From assembly GCA_964404895.1 (NCBI GenBank), contig CAYOLV010000003.1, forward strand, positions 1-64,000: 64,000 bases of DNA, given 5' to 3'. The notes under the pieces are model-generated. The model had not been told where the DNA came from. It saw nothing but the letters and a program-made list of their open reading frames with translations, and did no database searches. Below are positions 43,204 through 52,237 of this stretch, piece after piece. The translations under genes and the position numbers were made by a program. Each line of letters opens with the position of its first letter. Position 1 is the first letter of the stretch. Source of the stretch: JBGSUZ01 sp964404895 (lineage in GTDB: Bacteria > Bacillota > Clostridia > Peptostreptococcales > Acidaminobacteraceae).

Positions 43204-44397
43204 ATGATTGAAAGAAAAGAGACTTTGGAAGATTTAATTAGTTTCAAAGATAAAAACTTAATTAAAGTAGTGACCGGCATCCGCAGATGTGGCAAATCAA
43301 CCTTGTTTGAATTATTTCAGAATTATTTAAAAGACCATGGCGTTGAGGAAAACCAGATTATTACCGTTAATCTGGAAGATGGTGACTTTAGAGATATTCG
43401 CTCTTCAAAAGAATTGTATGAGTACGTGGAAAGTAGATTGCTAAAAGACATAATGAACTATGTATTTCTAGATGAAGTTCAACAAGTTGAACGTTTTCAA
43501 GAGGCTGTAGACTGGCTCTATGCCAAGAAAAATGTGGATTTGTATATAACAGGTTCGAATGCATTTCTTTTGTCTGGTGAACTTGCTACACTTCTTTCCG
43601 GCAGATACGTGGAAATTAAAATGCAACCCCTTTCATTTAAGGAGTATGTGTCCGCCTATCCAAACAACACTAATATTGCAGAGCTGTATATGAAATATTT
43701 GCAGAATAGCTCATTCCCCGGAACGATTGAATTAGATCGAAAAAAAGATATCCGAATCTATCTTGAAGGTATTTATAACACCATTCTTCTTAAAGATATT
43801 ATTACTAGAAAAAAAATATCTGATCCCTCAATGCTTCAAAGTGTCGTCGAGTTTATCTTTGATAACATCGGTAATCTATGTTCTTCGACAAAAATAGCGA
43901 ATGCAATGACATCCTCTGGAAGAAAAATAAGCGTACCCACTGTTGAAAGTTACCTTGTTGCCCTAGCTGACAGTTTTATTGTTTATAAAGTGAGTCGCTA
44001 CGATATAAAGGGCAAACAGTATCTCTCAACTGGTTCAAAGTATTATGTAGCTGATATTGGACTTCGTTATTTCCTTTTAGGAACACGGCATACCGATATG
44101 GGACACATCCTTGAGAACGTTGTATATCTCGAACTATTGAGACGGGGTTATGAGGTCTATATAGGAAAAGTAGGCGATGCTGAGGTTGATTTTATTGCCA
44201 TCAATGATGAAGGTGAATCTTATTATCAGGTCTCTCAGACTGTGATGGAAGAGCTAACTTTAAACAGAGAGCTTTCTTCTTTGGATGCCGTTAAAGACCA
44301 CAATCCTAAGTATTTGCTCACAATGGATTATACGCCACTTACATCTCATAATGGGATTAAGCAAATGAATGTTTTGGAATGGTTGATGCAAGGGTGA
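43204..44397 (+). CDS. AAA_14 ATPase with DUF4143 C-terminal domain
   Basis: A 397-residue protein of the widespread AAA_14/DUF4143 type. Walker A is GIRRCGKST (about residues 24-32), Walker B MNYVFLDEVQ, sensor TGSNAFLLSGE, followed by DUF4143 with LENVVYLELLRRGYEVYIGK and the PD-(D/E)xK-like EVDFIA. Such proteins are common as single genes in Clostridia and archaea; function is not established. AGGAGG lies 7 nt before the ATG. The repeats in its promoter suggest autoregulation. Confidence 0.9.
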   Translation: MIERKETLEDLISFKDKNLIKVVTGIRRCGKSTLFELFQNYLKDHGVEENQIITVNLEDGDFRDIRSSKELYEYVESRLLKDIMNYVFLDEVQQVERFQEAVDWLYAKKNVDLYITGSNAFLLSGELATLLSGRYVEIKMQPLSFKEYVSAYPNNTNIAELYMKYLQNSSFPGTIELDRKKDIRIYLEGIYNTILLKDIITRKKISDPSMLQSVVEFIFDNIGNLCSSTKIANAMTSSGRKISVPTVESYLVALADSFIVYKVSRYDIKGKQYLSTGSKYYVADIGLRYFLLGTRHTDMGHILENVVYLELLRRGYEVYIGKVGDAEVDFIAINDEGESYYQVSQTVMEELTLNRELSSLDAVKDHNPKYLLTMDYTPLTSHNGIKQMNVLEWLMQG

Positions 44398-44572
44398 TTG
44401 GTGGGAAGTTGTAGCGGTCGGAAGTACTTTTATAATTTTTTATCCATAAATGGATATACTCTGTTCATGTACACACTCACGTTTTACTATGAAGTCACCG
44501 CCAGTTGATTAAACTATACCTTTATAAGCGTAGGAAATAGATGGTTGTTTCAAGTATAACTTTAACGATGTT

Positions 44573-44613
44573 TTAATTAAAGCAGCCACCTCAAAGGTAG
44601 CTGCTTTAATTAA
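44573..44613 (+). terminator. Bidirectional hairpin after the AAA ATPase
   Basis: Arms TTAATTAAAGCAGC / GCTGCTTTAATTAA pair over 14 bp, with ACCT/AGGT extending the stem. The A/T-rich arms supply T-runs in both directions. The remaining stretch 44398-44572 shows no gene. Confidence 0.7.
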
Positions 44614-44666
44614 GTACTTATCATTTTAGGGCAAAACCACTGCCTTTGCAAAATATTATTTTGGTG

Positions 44667-45860
44667 ATAGAGTAGGCGGGTGATTGCTCACCCGCCCCTC
44701 ATCAAACCGTGCATGAAGTTTTCCCTCACACGGCTTTCCGACAACCTTTTTTCGCACGCTTGCGCTGAAAAGAAAGTCTTTGAAGCCCCTTTGCTTTTAA
44801 CATTTTCAGAATGAGACTCATCTATTTCTGTGCAGTAAATAATCCGTAGTAGTTGCGCCAGCCTCTTATTTTTAGATTCATTTGGTCAATCATGTCCTGA
44901 ATGTCATTCTTTAAATGACTTCGATTGCCTAAGAGGTCTTTAACAGCTGTCTTCATGCGTTTCATTGCCTTTTTATTTGGAAATTGAATGGTTGAAGTAT
45001 ACATCCTACCATTTCTGGCTACTCGCTTTTCTTTGCGATGGTGAAAGCCTAAAAAATCAAAAACTTCTTTCCCTGGTCGCAATTGAATGAGTTTTGTTTT
45101 CTCATCATTCGGTTCAAGTTCAAGCCTTTTCATGATTTCAAGAAGTAGTTTAAGCTCCGTTCTGGCAATATCCCTTGTTTTACAAATGATGACAATGTCA
45201 TCGGCAAATCTCACTAAAACACCTAAGTAAATCTTGTCGTATAGCGCATGGTCCTTTCTCTTTCTGTTTTGCTTGGCACTGCGATATAGCTTTCTTTGGA
45301 GTTGTCGAACTTTTTCTTTGGGGTCGTTAGCCTTTTGGGCATTCACTCACTCTTACCTCCTCCAAAAGCGTGGTTGAAGCAGGGTGCCTTCCCTAAATAC
45401 GGTTATGTTGTCCGCATTATGATTGGTAATATGAGCCCCTCTGACTCCCTCTTGTCGGCATTACTCTTTCATCTTTTTAACTTATAAGCTTGCCTTTTAC
45501 AGCTGTTGATGTGACAAGTAGGGTCTCTCCAGTTCCGAACCTATCTTTCAATACATGTCGCCACCTCTATACCGGAGGGTTCCTCAGCACGGTAATCCAA
45601 GTTCTTAGTGCCTTCCATGGTCTTCTTCCATCCCGCAGGACTCGACTTCCTCTTTACTTGCTTCCACAAGATACTTTCACGATACGGCAGTGTTCACTTA
45701 ATGTTGCAACCTGCATCTTTGTCGACTCATAACAATGAGCCATCATCCCGCTTGACACCCCGCATTACTGCAACGCACTGGGACTGACTACACGGCTTCT
45801 TGGCAATTACCGTGACTGGACTTTCACCAGCTAGAAATCGTTCAGCTTAGCTGGACACAC
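44667..45860 (-). mobile_element. Degenerate bacterial group II intron (class C-like)
   Basis: The intron is on the minus strand. Its 5' end is GTGTG at 45860, immediately after a 13-bp terminator hairpin and TTTATCCTA; class C introns characteristically insert after terminators. A typical domain V runs from 44736 to 44704 (AAGCCGTGTG...GCACGGTTT). The GC-rich stem of domain VI follows, and the intron ends near 44667 (the 3' end is approximate). At about 1.2 kb it is roughly 0.7 kb shorter than an intact ORF-bearing intron, because the reverse-transcriptase gene has lost its middle. Confidence 0.82.
44822..45346 (-). pseudogene. Group II intron reverse transcriptase/maturase, internally deleted
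   Basis: A 174-residue frame with a GTG start and GGAGG 9 nt upstream. The first about 38 residues match the usual intron-protein beginning (KVRQLQRKLYRSAKQNRKRK). Directly after LYDKIYLG the frame jumps to the RT motif VRFADDIVIIC and continues through the maturase region (IRGWRNYYGLF). RT motifs 1-4, several hundred residues, are missing, yet the frame stays open. Without them it cannot reverse transcribe. Confidence 0.85.
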
Positions 45861-45869
45861 TAGGATAAA

Positions 45870-45897
45870 GGAAGGTGGTCGCAAGCGACCACCTTCC
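45870..45897 (-). terminator. Terminator of the last RHS cassette
   Basis: A perfect 13-bp hairpin GGAAGGTGGTCGC / GCGACCACCTTCC with a 2-nt loop, followed on the minus strand by TTTATCC and then the intron. It ends the putative immunity gene at 46041-46490 and served as intron target. Confidence 0.85.
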
Positions 45898-46040
45898 AGT
45901 GACTTCCGCCGGCAACGCCGACGATTTCAAGATTTTTGTTACGTGGTCTAAATGACCCTTTGTGTGTCAAGTAGGTGGTCAGCAATAGCTTATAACAAGC
46001 AGTTTACAGCCACTAATGCGACTCACTTTTGTGACAAAAA

Positions 46041-46490
46041 TTATTTGATTGCATCGATTTTTACATCGATTGGATTCATTAAATTTAATGACCATATATC
46101 ATTTAATGAGGTTACACCGTACACAAACTCTTCATCGGTTTGAAGTTCAACAAATGGGTTAGAATCTTCAAAGAAGGCAATCCATTCTAATTTTAGCCCA
46201 CCTTCAGATGTTACAGCAACGAATCCGTCACCACCAAAGCTTCCCTCTCCACCATAGATTTCATATTTGCCATTTGAAGATGATATTTGGCAGTTTATTA
46301 TTATGCTTGAATAATCAACATCATTACCACTATACAGTTCTTGGAGTGTTGTTGACACATTGTGTCGTACAACTTTTTTCCCATCGAAGATTTCTACATC
46401 TAAAAGTTCGACGCGTCCATCAGGATAGATAATGCCATTTGTTATTGGAATTTCTTCCTTTATCCACATATCAAATACTTGACTGCTCAC
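46041..46490 (-). CDS. Putative immunity protein of RHS cassette 3
   Basis: 149 residues, acidic, cytosolic, no known family recognised. It begins with GTG at 46490, 2 nt after the stop of the RHS tail; the ribosome site GGAGG lies in the last toxin codons. The small size, acidic character and position directly after a toxin-like C terminus fit an immunity gene. Confidence 0.65.
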   Translation of the reverse strand: MSSQVFDMWIKEEIPITNGIIYPDGRVELLDVEIFDGKKVVRHNVSTTLQELYSGNDVDYSSIIINCQISSSNGKYEIYGGEGSFGGDGFVAVTSEGGLKLEWIAFFEDSNPFVELQTDEEFVYGVTSLNDIWSLNLMNPIDVKIDAIK

Positions 46491-46492
46491 AG

Positions 46493-48964
46493 CTATTTTC
46501 CTCCATTTTTTATAATTATCAGTGGTTGCTCTTTCAACCCTGTATTTGGAACCAATCCTCCCAATTTGATATTACGTGGATCGTTGAATCTCTTCAAGAA
46601 AGCTTCTTCCCAAGTAATAGCTTTATTTGCCATGTTTTCAGTAGCATTAACAATGTTTACGGGTACAGATTCAAGGCCTACTTCTTGAGCTGCTAACAAA
46701 CGTCTATTATCGTAGCTTACAAGTTGACCATCTCGCTCCATCACATTTAAAGGCCCTGACTTAGACCAATCCCAATTATCCGCCTTCATGTCGTCAATAT
46801 AATTGGTTACATTTCCACTTACTGAACGCTGTGAAAAGTTGATATTTGATGGATTAAGTGCTGTGCTCCCACCCTCTATCGCATTCTCTGTTATCTTTTC
46901 AACTGTTCTAGCATCATCGGCAATTTCTGAAGCTAAGTCTAACCCTTCTGTGACAGCTCTTACTTCGCCTCTTGTAATAGGCGTAAAGACTGCAATTACA
47001 GCTACACCTTTATCAAATAAATTTAACTCCTCATCATATAATTCATCATAACCTGTAGCTAATGAATGTAAGTCATTCAAAGTTGATGTACCTGGAGCAT
47101 TTGCTACTACATCTTTTGCAGAAGCGTTAATAGTGGCATTATCAGGGATTAGTCCACCATGAGGGCTATTGTATAACATTTTTTGATTTGCCGTTAATTC
47201 ACAGTTCGCAGTATTCATTTTCATTTGGGGACTGTTCATCAACGCTGATGTACCTGCTACAGTTGTTTTACTAATATTACTTGCTATATTTTTGGATACT
47301 GTAGCAACCTTATTAACTGCGGACTGAGTTTTATTAACCGCTCCCACAACTTTTGTAGTAGCTGTTTTTACAACTGTTTTTGTAACTTGCTTGGCAGTTG
47401 TAGCTATCTTATTCACTGTTTTAACAGTTTCTTTTACAACCTCTTTTGCAGCTGTTTTAACAGCTGTAGTTGCTTTTACAACTGTCTCTACAACTTTTTT
47501 TGTAACCTCTTTTACTACTGTTTTTGCTTGTTTTATAGTTTCTGAAGCTACTTTTTTTACAGTTTTAAAAGTGTTATCTATAAATTTTGGCCAATGTCCT
47601 GTAGGGTCATCATATATCATCGGATTGTTCACACAATACGTATACAAATTCAAACTCAGCGGATCATTCGCCTGACCCCTATAAGTGTCCTCTTGAAGGA
47701 ACCTTGCTATTGCTGGGTCATACATACGGCTATTGAGGTAATAAAGCTTCGTCTCCTCGTCATACTCATAGCCTCGGTATTTCAGGGTGGACTTAGACTT
47801 GCCTGGAACTATGGCTTGGTTACTTGCGTCTACGGTTTCCAGAACGTTTCCAAAGGCGTCGTAGTAGTATTTTTCTACTAGGTTGCCGTTTCTATCGCTT
47901 AGAGCTGTGACGTCCCCTTCTCCATTGTATAACAGGAAGTATTTTTGTCCATCTATCTCTCTGGAAATTGCCGCGGTGCCGCTTATGTTTCTGGAAAGGA
48001 GTTTACCCCTAGAGTCCATTTCTAGGGCGATGTCGTTGCCGAGACGCACATATCTAATGGTCTTCTTGTCCCCTTTTTTCTGGGTGGTCTTTTCAATCCG
48101 TTGTCCTTCGCCGTTGTATTTATAGGTGACGATGGTGTCTCCTGATTTAGTTCGGATAAGTTGATTGAAGACGTTGTATTCATTCACGTTGTTAGCTTCA
48201 AAGAATACTTTTGCTGACTCACCTGAGTAAGACTCTCCTGAAATATACATCCCAAAAGATGGTTTTGCTGCTGGGTCTGCCTTTTGAGTATGTTCCATGT
48301 TGGTGTAGAGTTGGTTCCCATTATTGTCATAAATATACTTTAAACTTTCCTCTTTGCCTGTGCCCATGTCCACGTTAACCACTTCCATGAGGCGGTTTTG
48401 AGGGTTGTATTTGTATTTTTTGACGGTGAGGGTACCTTTGTCTTCTATAACTTCTCGGACTCGGTTCCCTGCTTTGTCGTACTCATATTCTACATTTTTG
48501 CCTGAGGGTTCTGTGACGGTTTTCAGGCGGCTTAATGCGTCGTAAGTGTACTTGGTGGTGCCTTTGCTGTCGGTTTTGGTCAGCATGTTCCCACATGGGT
48601 CGTAGGTGTAGTCAAAGGTATTGATCACGCTTGCCCCTGCAGTATTGCTGACTTTTTTAAGGGTTAAGTCTGGGTTGTATTCAAACTTTTGCTGAATGGT
48701 GCCCGGGTAGTCCAGACGGAGGAGTGCGCCGTTGTCTGCGTATTCGTAACTGGCTGTGTCTGCGCCGTCTATGACTTTTGAGAGTCTGCCGTTTTGGTCA
48801 AAGACTTTTTCGAAGACATTTCCCTGCAGGTCTGTGGTGACTTCTTTGTTTGCTCCTAAGGTGAGTCCTGCTGTTATGTCGTATTCAAAAGTGCTTGAAC
48901 CTAGTTTGGCATGGCTTTTTTGAATGGTTCTGTTCATGAAGTCATAAGAACTACAGTTTAACAA
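46493..48964 (-). CDS. Orphan RHS tail 3 with ParB-like C-terminal domain
   Basis: An 823-residue frame lacking signal peptide and most of the RHS shell. Residues up to the DPTGH hinge (codons ending at 47594) match the end of the giant RHS protein (RMYDPAIARFLQEDTYRG, YTYCVNNP). Next come about 100 residues of Lys/Val/Thr-rich helical repeats. The last about 100 residues (GQLVSYDNRRLLAAQEVGLESVPVNIV) resemble the ParB/Srx nuclease-like fold known in polymorphic toxins. No convincing ribosome site precedes the first ATG, so it is probably silent. A GTG-start immunity gene follows. Confidence 0.8.
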   Translation of the reverse strand: MLNCSSYDFMNRTIQKSHAKLGSSTFEYDITAGLTLGANKEVTTDLQGNVFEKVFDQNGRLSKVIDGADTASYEYADNGALLRLDYPGTIQQKFEYNPDLTLKKVSNTAGASVINTFDYTYDPCGNMLTKTDSKGTTKYTYDALSRLKTVTEPSGKNVEYEYDKAGNRVREVIEDKGTLTVKKYKYNPQNRLMEVVNVDMGTGKEESLKYIYDNNGNQLYTNMEHTQKADPAAKPSFGMYISGESYSGESAKVFFEANNVNEYNVFNQLIRTKSGDTIVTYKYNGEGQRIEKTTQKKGDKKTIRYVRLGNDIALEMDSRGKLLSRNISGTAAISREIDGQKYFLLYNGEGDVTALSDRNGNLVEKYYYDAFGNVLETVDASNQAIVPGKSKSTLKYRGYEYDEETKLYYLNSRMYDPAIARFLQEDTYRGQANDPLSLNLYTYCVNNPMIYDDPTGHWPKFIDNTFKTVKKVASETIKQAKTVVKEVTKKVVETVVKATTAVKTAAKEVVKETVKTVNKIATTAKQVTKTVVKTATTKVVGAVNKTQSAVNKVATVSKNIASNISKTTVAGTSALMNSPQMKMNTANCELTANQKMLYNSPHGGLIPDNATINASAKDVVANAPGTSTLNDLHSLATGYDELYDEELNLFDKGVAVIAVFTPITRGEVRAVTEGLDLASEIADDARTVEKITENAIEGGSTALNPSNINFSQRSVSGNVTNYIDDMKADNWDWSKSGPLNVMERDGQLVSYDNRRLLAAQEVGLESVPVNIVNATENMANKAITWEEAFLKRFNDPRNIKLGGLVPNTGLKEQPLIIIKNGGK
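47594..48951 (-). repeat. RHS core repeat block, copy 3
   Basis: 1358 bp co-linear with 53323-54680 (identical length, no indels, very few substitutions). Identity stops abruptly after TCATAAGAAC at one end and at the DPTGH codons at the other. This is a homologous recombination donor block. Confidence 0.9.
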
Positions 48965-48970
48965 ATTAAA

Positions 48971-49009
48971 TATACCCGGCCTTTCCGAAATCGGGAAAGG
49001 CCGGGTATA
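48971..49009 (-). terminator. Terminator of RHS cassette 2
   Basis: A perfect 16-bp hairpin with arms 48971-48986 and 48994-49009 (TATACCCGG ... CCGGGTATA) and a 7-nt loop. It lies after the small putative immunity gene and just before the start of cassette 3, so it would also block read-through into cassette 3. Confidence 0.8.
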
Positions 49010-49013
49010 TCAT

Positions 49014-49295
49014 TTAAGGTTTTATAAAGGTCTGTTCCATTTCATATACTTTATCATATAGTTGTGGATTGTTTTTCACTATATTATCGTATTCTCCAAG
49101 CCATTTAAAAAGTCCTGTATGTGGCTTACTACCGTTAATGTCAATTTCATCATCGATTATCCTTGTCCGAAAAATTTGAAAATGACTTTTGTATTTTTCT
49201 ATAAATTCATCTTCAAATTTTGAAAAAACAGACATAGTGTTAAGAAGTTCTAATATCTCATCGATTTCTTCAATCATTTTTTCCTTTTTATTCAT
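49014..49295 (-). CDS. Putative immunity protein of RHS cassette 2
   Basis: 93 residues, highly charged and helical; no family is recognised. AAGGAG lies 7 nt before the ATG, and 11 nt separate it from the preceding toxin stop. Its position after a toxin-like tail suggests immunity. Confidence 0.62.
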   Translation of the reverse strand: MNKKEKMIEEIDEILELLNTMSVFSKFEDEFIEKYKSHFQIFRTRIIDDEIDINGSKPHTGLFKWLGEYDNIVKNNPQLYDKVYEMEQTFIKP

Positions 49296-49306
49296 ATTCT
49301 ATCTCC

Positions 49307-51511
49307 TTATTTTAACTTTACTATTTTAACAATCCAATTCGGATCAAATTCTGAGAATAGATATTGCATTCCTCCACCAGTAGCTGTCTGTCCAGTTATT
49401 GGACTCACTTGCTCTACTGCAGTTCCAAATGCATATTTCACATTAGTTCCAGCAGGAATTTTAGCTACAGACACATAGTTCCTTTCGCCCCATTCAGGTA
49501 ACAACGCTAAACCATCCATCGCTTCATCTATGGTAGAAAACTTGTTCGCCTGCTCTACCGGTGTCCAATATTTTAGACTTCCGTCGCTGCCGTGATACTG
49601 AACAATTATTAATTCTTTATCAATTTTTGTTCCGATTTTATATCCTTCATTGAAGTTTTCTAATTCCTTATAAAATACATCTTTATAAGAAATGCGATTA
49701 CCCCCGACCTTGACAGTAGCCTTAGTCCCAGTATTGGTACTTGCGCCTGAATAAATTCCATTAGAACTCATGGCTATACCATAAGCCGAGACAACCGACG
49801 TCATTATACTTGGATCTGCTCCTGCTTTTTCCAATACATAATTATAGTGATCAAAAAACTCTTTTTCTTTGGCAGTCATTTCATCATAATCCTTAACCTC
49901 AGAGTTACTTCCTTTAAGATAAAACTTATTAGGATTATCAGGCTCAGGTTGATGCGTTTTGGGATTATATGTTGCCAGACAATAATCACTGTCATATGGC
50001 GATCTAAGGAAAAATACGGGCTGTTGCATATTGCTGCTTTTCTTACTTTGAGGTGGATTTAACTTTACCACATCAACAGTAACCTTATCAAAATTATATA
50101 CGTCCAGCGCTTTTTTTACACTTTTAGTATCTAGTGCTATTGTATCGCCCGTACTAACTTCAACTGAAGAACCACTAGAACCATAGCTCATTACATAAAA
50201 ACTAATAAGTTCGCTATCAGGATTCTTCTTAACTAAAGTTGCTCTAGCATAGTCAGCTTGATTATGCAACACGGATTGTTCCTCTTTTGAAGCTTTTGCA
50301 TATGCATTTGAATTGTTTTGAATAAGATCTAAAAGTTGATCATTATTCATTTTGTTAATATCTTTATTTGTTAACTTTGGAGGTGTTTTCTTTTCTTCTT
50401 TTGGTTTACTCTTCGACTTTGTCGGCGTTTTTATTTTAGGTGTCTCACCGCTGTCAATTCTTTTTTCTTGAATTGCATGCCCCGTCGGATCTGTGTACCT
50501 AATCGGATTATTAACACAATAACTATACAAATTCAAACTAAGCGGATCATTCGCCTGACCTCTGTACGTGTCCTCTTGTAAGAACCTTGCAATAGCGGGA
50601 TCATACATACGACAGTTCAAATAGTAGAGTTTCGTCTCCTCGTCATACTCATAGCCTCGGTATTTCAGAGTAGACTTAGACTTGCCTGGAACTATGGCTT
50701 GGTTACTTGCGTCTACGGTTTCCAGAACGTTTCCAAAGGCGTCGTAGTAGTATTTTTCTACTAGGTTGCCGTTTCTATCGCTTAGAGCTGTGACGTCCCC
50801 TTCTCCATTGTATAACAGGAAGTATTTTTGTCCATCTATCTCTCTGGAAATTGCCGCGGTGCCGCTTATGTTTCTGGAAAGGAGTTTACCCCTAGAGTCC
50901 ATTTCTAGGGCGATGTCGTTGCCGAGACGCACATATCTAATGGTCTTCTTGTCCCCTTTTTTCTGGGTGGTCTTTTCAATCCGTTGTCCTTCGCCGTTGT
51001 ATTTATAGGTGACGATGGTGTCTCCTGATTTAGTTCGGATAAGTTGATTGAAGACGTTGTATTCATTCACGTTGTTAGCTTCAAAGAATACTTTTGCTGA
51101 CTCACCTGAGTAAGACTCTCCTGAAATATACATCCCAAAAGATGGTTTTGCTGCTGGGTCTGCCTTTTGAGTATGTTCCATGTTGGTGTAGAGTTGGTTC
51201 CCATTATTGTCATAAATATACTTTAAACTTTCCTCTTTGCCTGTGCCCATGTCCACGTTAACCACTTCCATGAGGCGGTTTTGAGGGTTGTATTTGTATT
51301 TTTTGACGGTGAGGGTACCTTTGTCTTCTATAACTTCTCGGACTCGGTTCCCTGCTTTGTCGTACTCATATTCTACATTTTTGCCTGAGGGTTCTGTGAC
51401 GGTTTTCAGGCGGCTTAATGCGTCGTAAGTGTACTTGGTGGTGCCTTTGCTGTCGGTTTTAGTCAGCATGTTGCCGCATGGGTCATAGGTGTAATCAAAG
51501 GTAGTGATCAC
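49307..51511 (-). CDS. Orphan RHS tail 2 with a distinct C-terminal toxin-like domain
   Basis: A 734-residue frame opening at an internal GTG. Homology to the giant RHS protein continues upstream in frame to 51661, where no start codon or ribosome site exists, so this is a headless, probably silent fragment. After the DPTGH hinge (50477) come 389 unrelated residues. The last about 100 (LPEWGERNYVSVAKIPAGTNVKYAFG...TGGGMQYLFSEF) resemble the beta-rich, Gly-Gly-Gly-Met-Gln-Tyr ends of TNT/ART-like NAD-targeting toxins; this is tentative. A small putative immunity gene follows. Confidence 0.75.
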   Translation of the reverse strand: MITTFDYTYDPCGNMLTKTDSKGTTKYTYDALSRLKTVTEPSGKNVEYEYDKAGNRVREVIEDKGTLTVKKYKYNPQNRLMEVVNVDMGTGKEESLKYIYDNNGNQLYTNMEHTQKADPAAKPSFGMYISGESYSGESAKVFFEANNVNEYNVFNQLIRTKSGDTIVTYKYNGEGQRIEKTTQKKGDKKTIRYVRLGNDIALEMDSRGKLLSRNISGTAAISREIDGQKYFLLYNGEGDVTALSDRNGNLVEKYYYDAFGNVLETVDASNQAIVPGKSKSTLKYRGYEYDEETKLYYLNCRMYDPAIARFLQEDTYRGQANDPLSLNLYSYCVNNPIRYTDPTGHAIQEKRIDSGETPKIKTPTKSKSKPKEEKKTPPKLTNKDINKMNNDQLLDLIQNNSNAYAKASKEEQSVLHNQADYARATLVKKNPDSELISFYVMSYGSSGSSVEVSTGDTIALDTKSVKKALDVYNFDKVTVDVVKLNPPQSKKSSNMQQPVFFLRSPYDSDYCLATYNPKTHQPEPDNPNKFYLKGSNSEVKDYDEMTAKEKEFFDHYNYVLEKAGADPSIMTSVVSAYGIAMSSNGIYSGASTNTGTKATVKVGGNRISYKDVFYKELENFNEGYKIGTKIDKELIIVQYHGSDGSLKYWTPVEQANKFSTIDEAMDGLALLPEWGERNYVSVAKIPAGTNVKYAFGTAVEQVSPITGQTATGGGMQYLFSEFDPNWIVKIVKLK

Positions 51512-51661
51512 GCTTGACCCTGCTGTGTTGCTGACTTTTTTAAGGGTTAAGTCTGGGTTGTATTCAAACTTTTGCTGAATAGTGCCCGGGTAGTTCAGGC
51601 GGAGGAGTGCGCCATTGTCTGCGTATTCGTAACTGGCGGTGTCTGCGCCGTCTATGACTTT
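50477..51661 (-). repeat. RHS core repeat block, copy 2
   Basis: About 1185 bp co-linear and near-identical with 53323-54507. It begins at the DPTGH codons and ends abruptly at 51661 within the core. It lacks about 170 bp of upstream homology present in copy 3. Confidence 0.9.
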
Positions 51662-51711
51662 GGGTCTGGCGCTTTCTAATAACGGACCTGCATTTCTCCA
51701 TTAATTCAAAG

Positions 51712-51740
51712 AAAAAGACGGTTATCCATAGATAACCGTC
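51712..51740 (-). terminator. Terminator of the giant RHS operon
   Basis: Hairpin GACGGTTATC / GATAACCGTC (51717-51726 and 51731-51740) with a 4-nt loop and TTTTTC on the minus strand. It closes the giant RHS-immunity transcript just before the silent cassettes begin. Confidence 0.88.
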
Positions 51741-51805
51741 AAAATGTAACTTACTTAACTTATGAACAACCCATTTTTAACAGTAATGGATTTCTAAAAA
51801 ACCAA

Positions 51806-52237
51806 CTACCACTCCCCATCTTCAAATAATTCACTGGATATTTCTGGAACAAACACCGAAATCCATTTTATTTGATTAGTTATCGGATCAGTTTCTAAAT
51901 AAATGCCTTTAGCACTTTCATATACTTCTTCAAACTCATCATAAACTAATTCTTCATCTAAATTTAGTGCATCTTCAATCGACATGCCAATATGAATGCC
52001 ATTATTTAATATGCCAGTGTACTTGTTACAAGCAGTTATTTTAAATAATTTACCATTGATAATATTAAACCAGAGAATAAGCTTATTCTCAATTTCATAT
52101 TTTATTAAAAATCTTCCAAGCATTTGGGGTTTAGATTTTTCGTTATCCAATACATCTTTCAACTGAGAAATATGAGTATAAAGTTCAATATCACCTAGCC
52201 CAACCCATGGTTTTATATTAGCACTTAAATTTATCAT
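51806..52237 (-). CDS. Putative immunity protein of the giant RHS toxin
   Basis: 143 residues, acidic, cytosolic. Segments such as GIHIGMSIEDALNLDEELVY and a beta-rich C terminus resemble small immunity proteins that follow Rhs and WapA toxins; no exact family is claimed. The ATG overlaps the giant gene stop (ATGA, 4 nt), and GGAGG lies within the last toxin codons, ensuring coupled synthesis of toxin and protector. Confidence 0.75.
   Translation of the reverse strand: MINLSANIKPWVGLGDIELYTHISQLKDVLDNEKSKPQMLGRFLIKYEIENKLILWFNIINGKLFKITACNKYTGILNNGIHIGMSIEDALNLDEELVYDEFEEVYESAKGIYLETDPITNQIKWISVFVPEISSELFEDGEW

Noticed and set aside
45490..45732. 80-residue plus-strand frame in the intron
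   Set aside because: It is antisense to the conserved 5' RNA domains of the group II intron; such frames are common artefacts.
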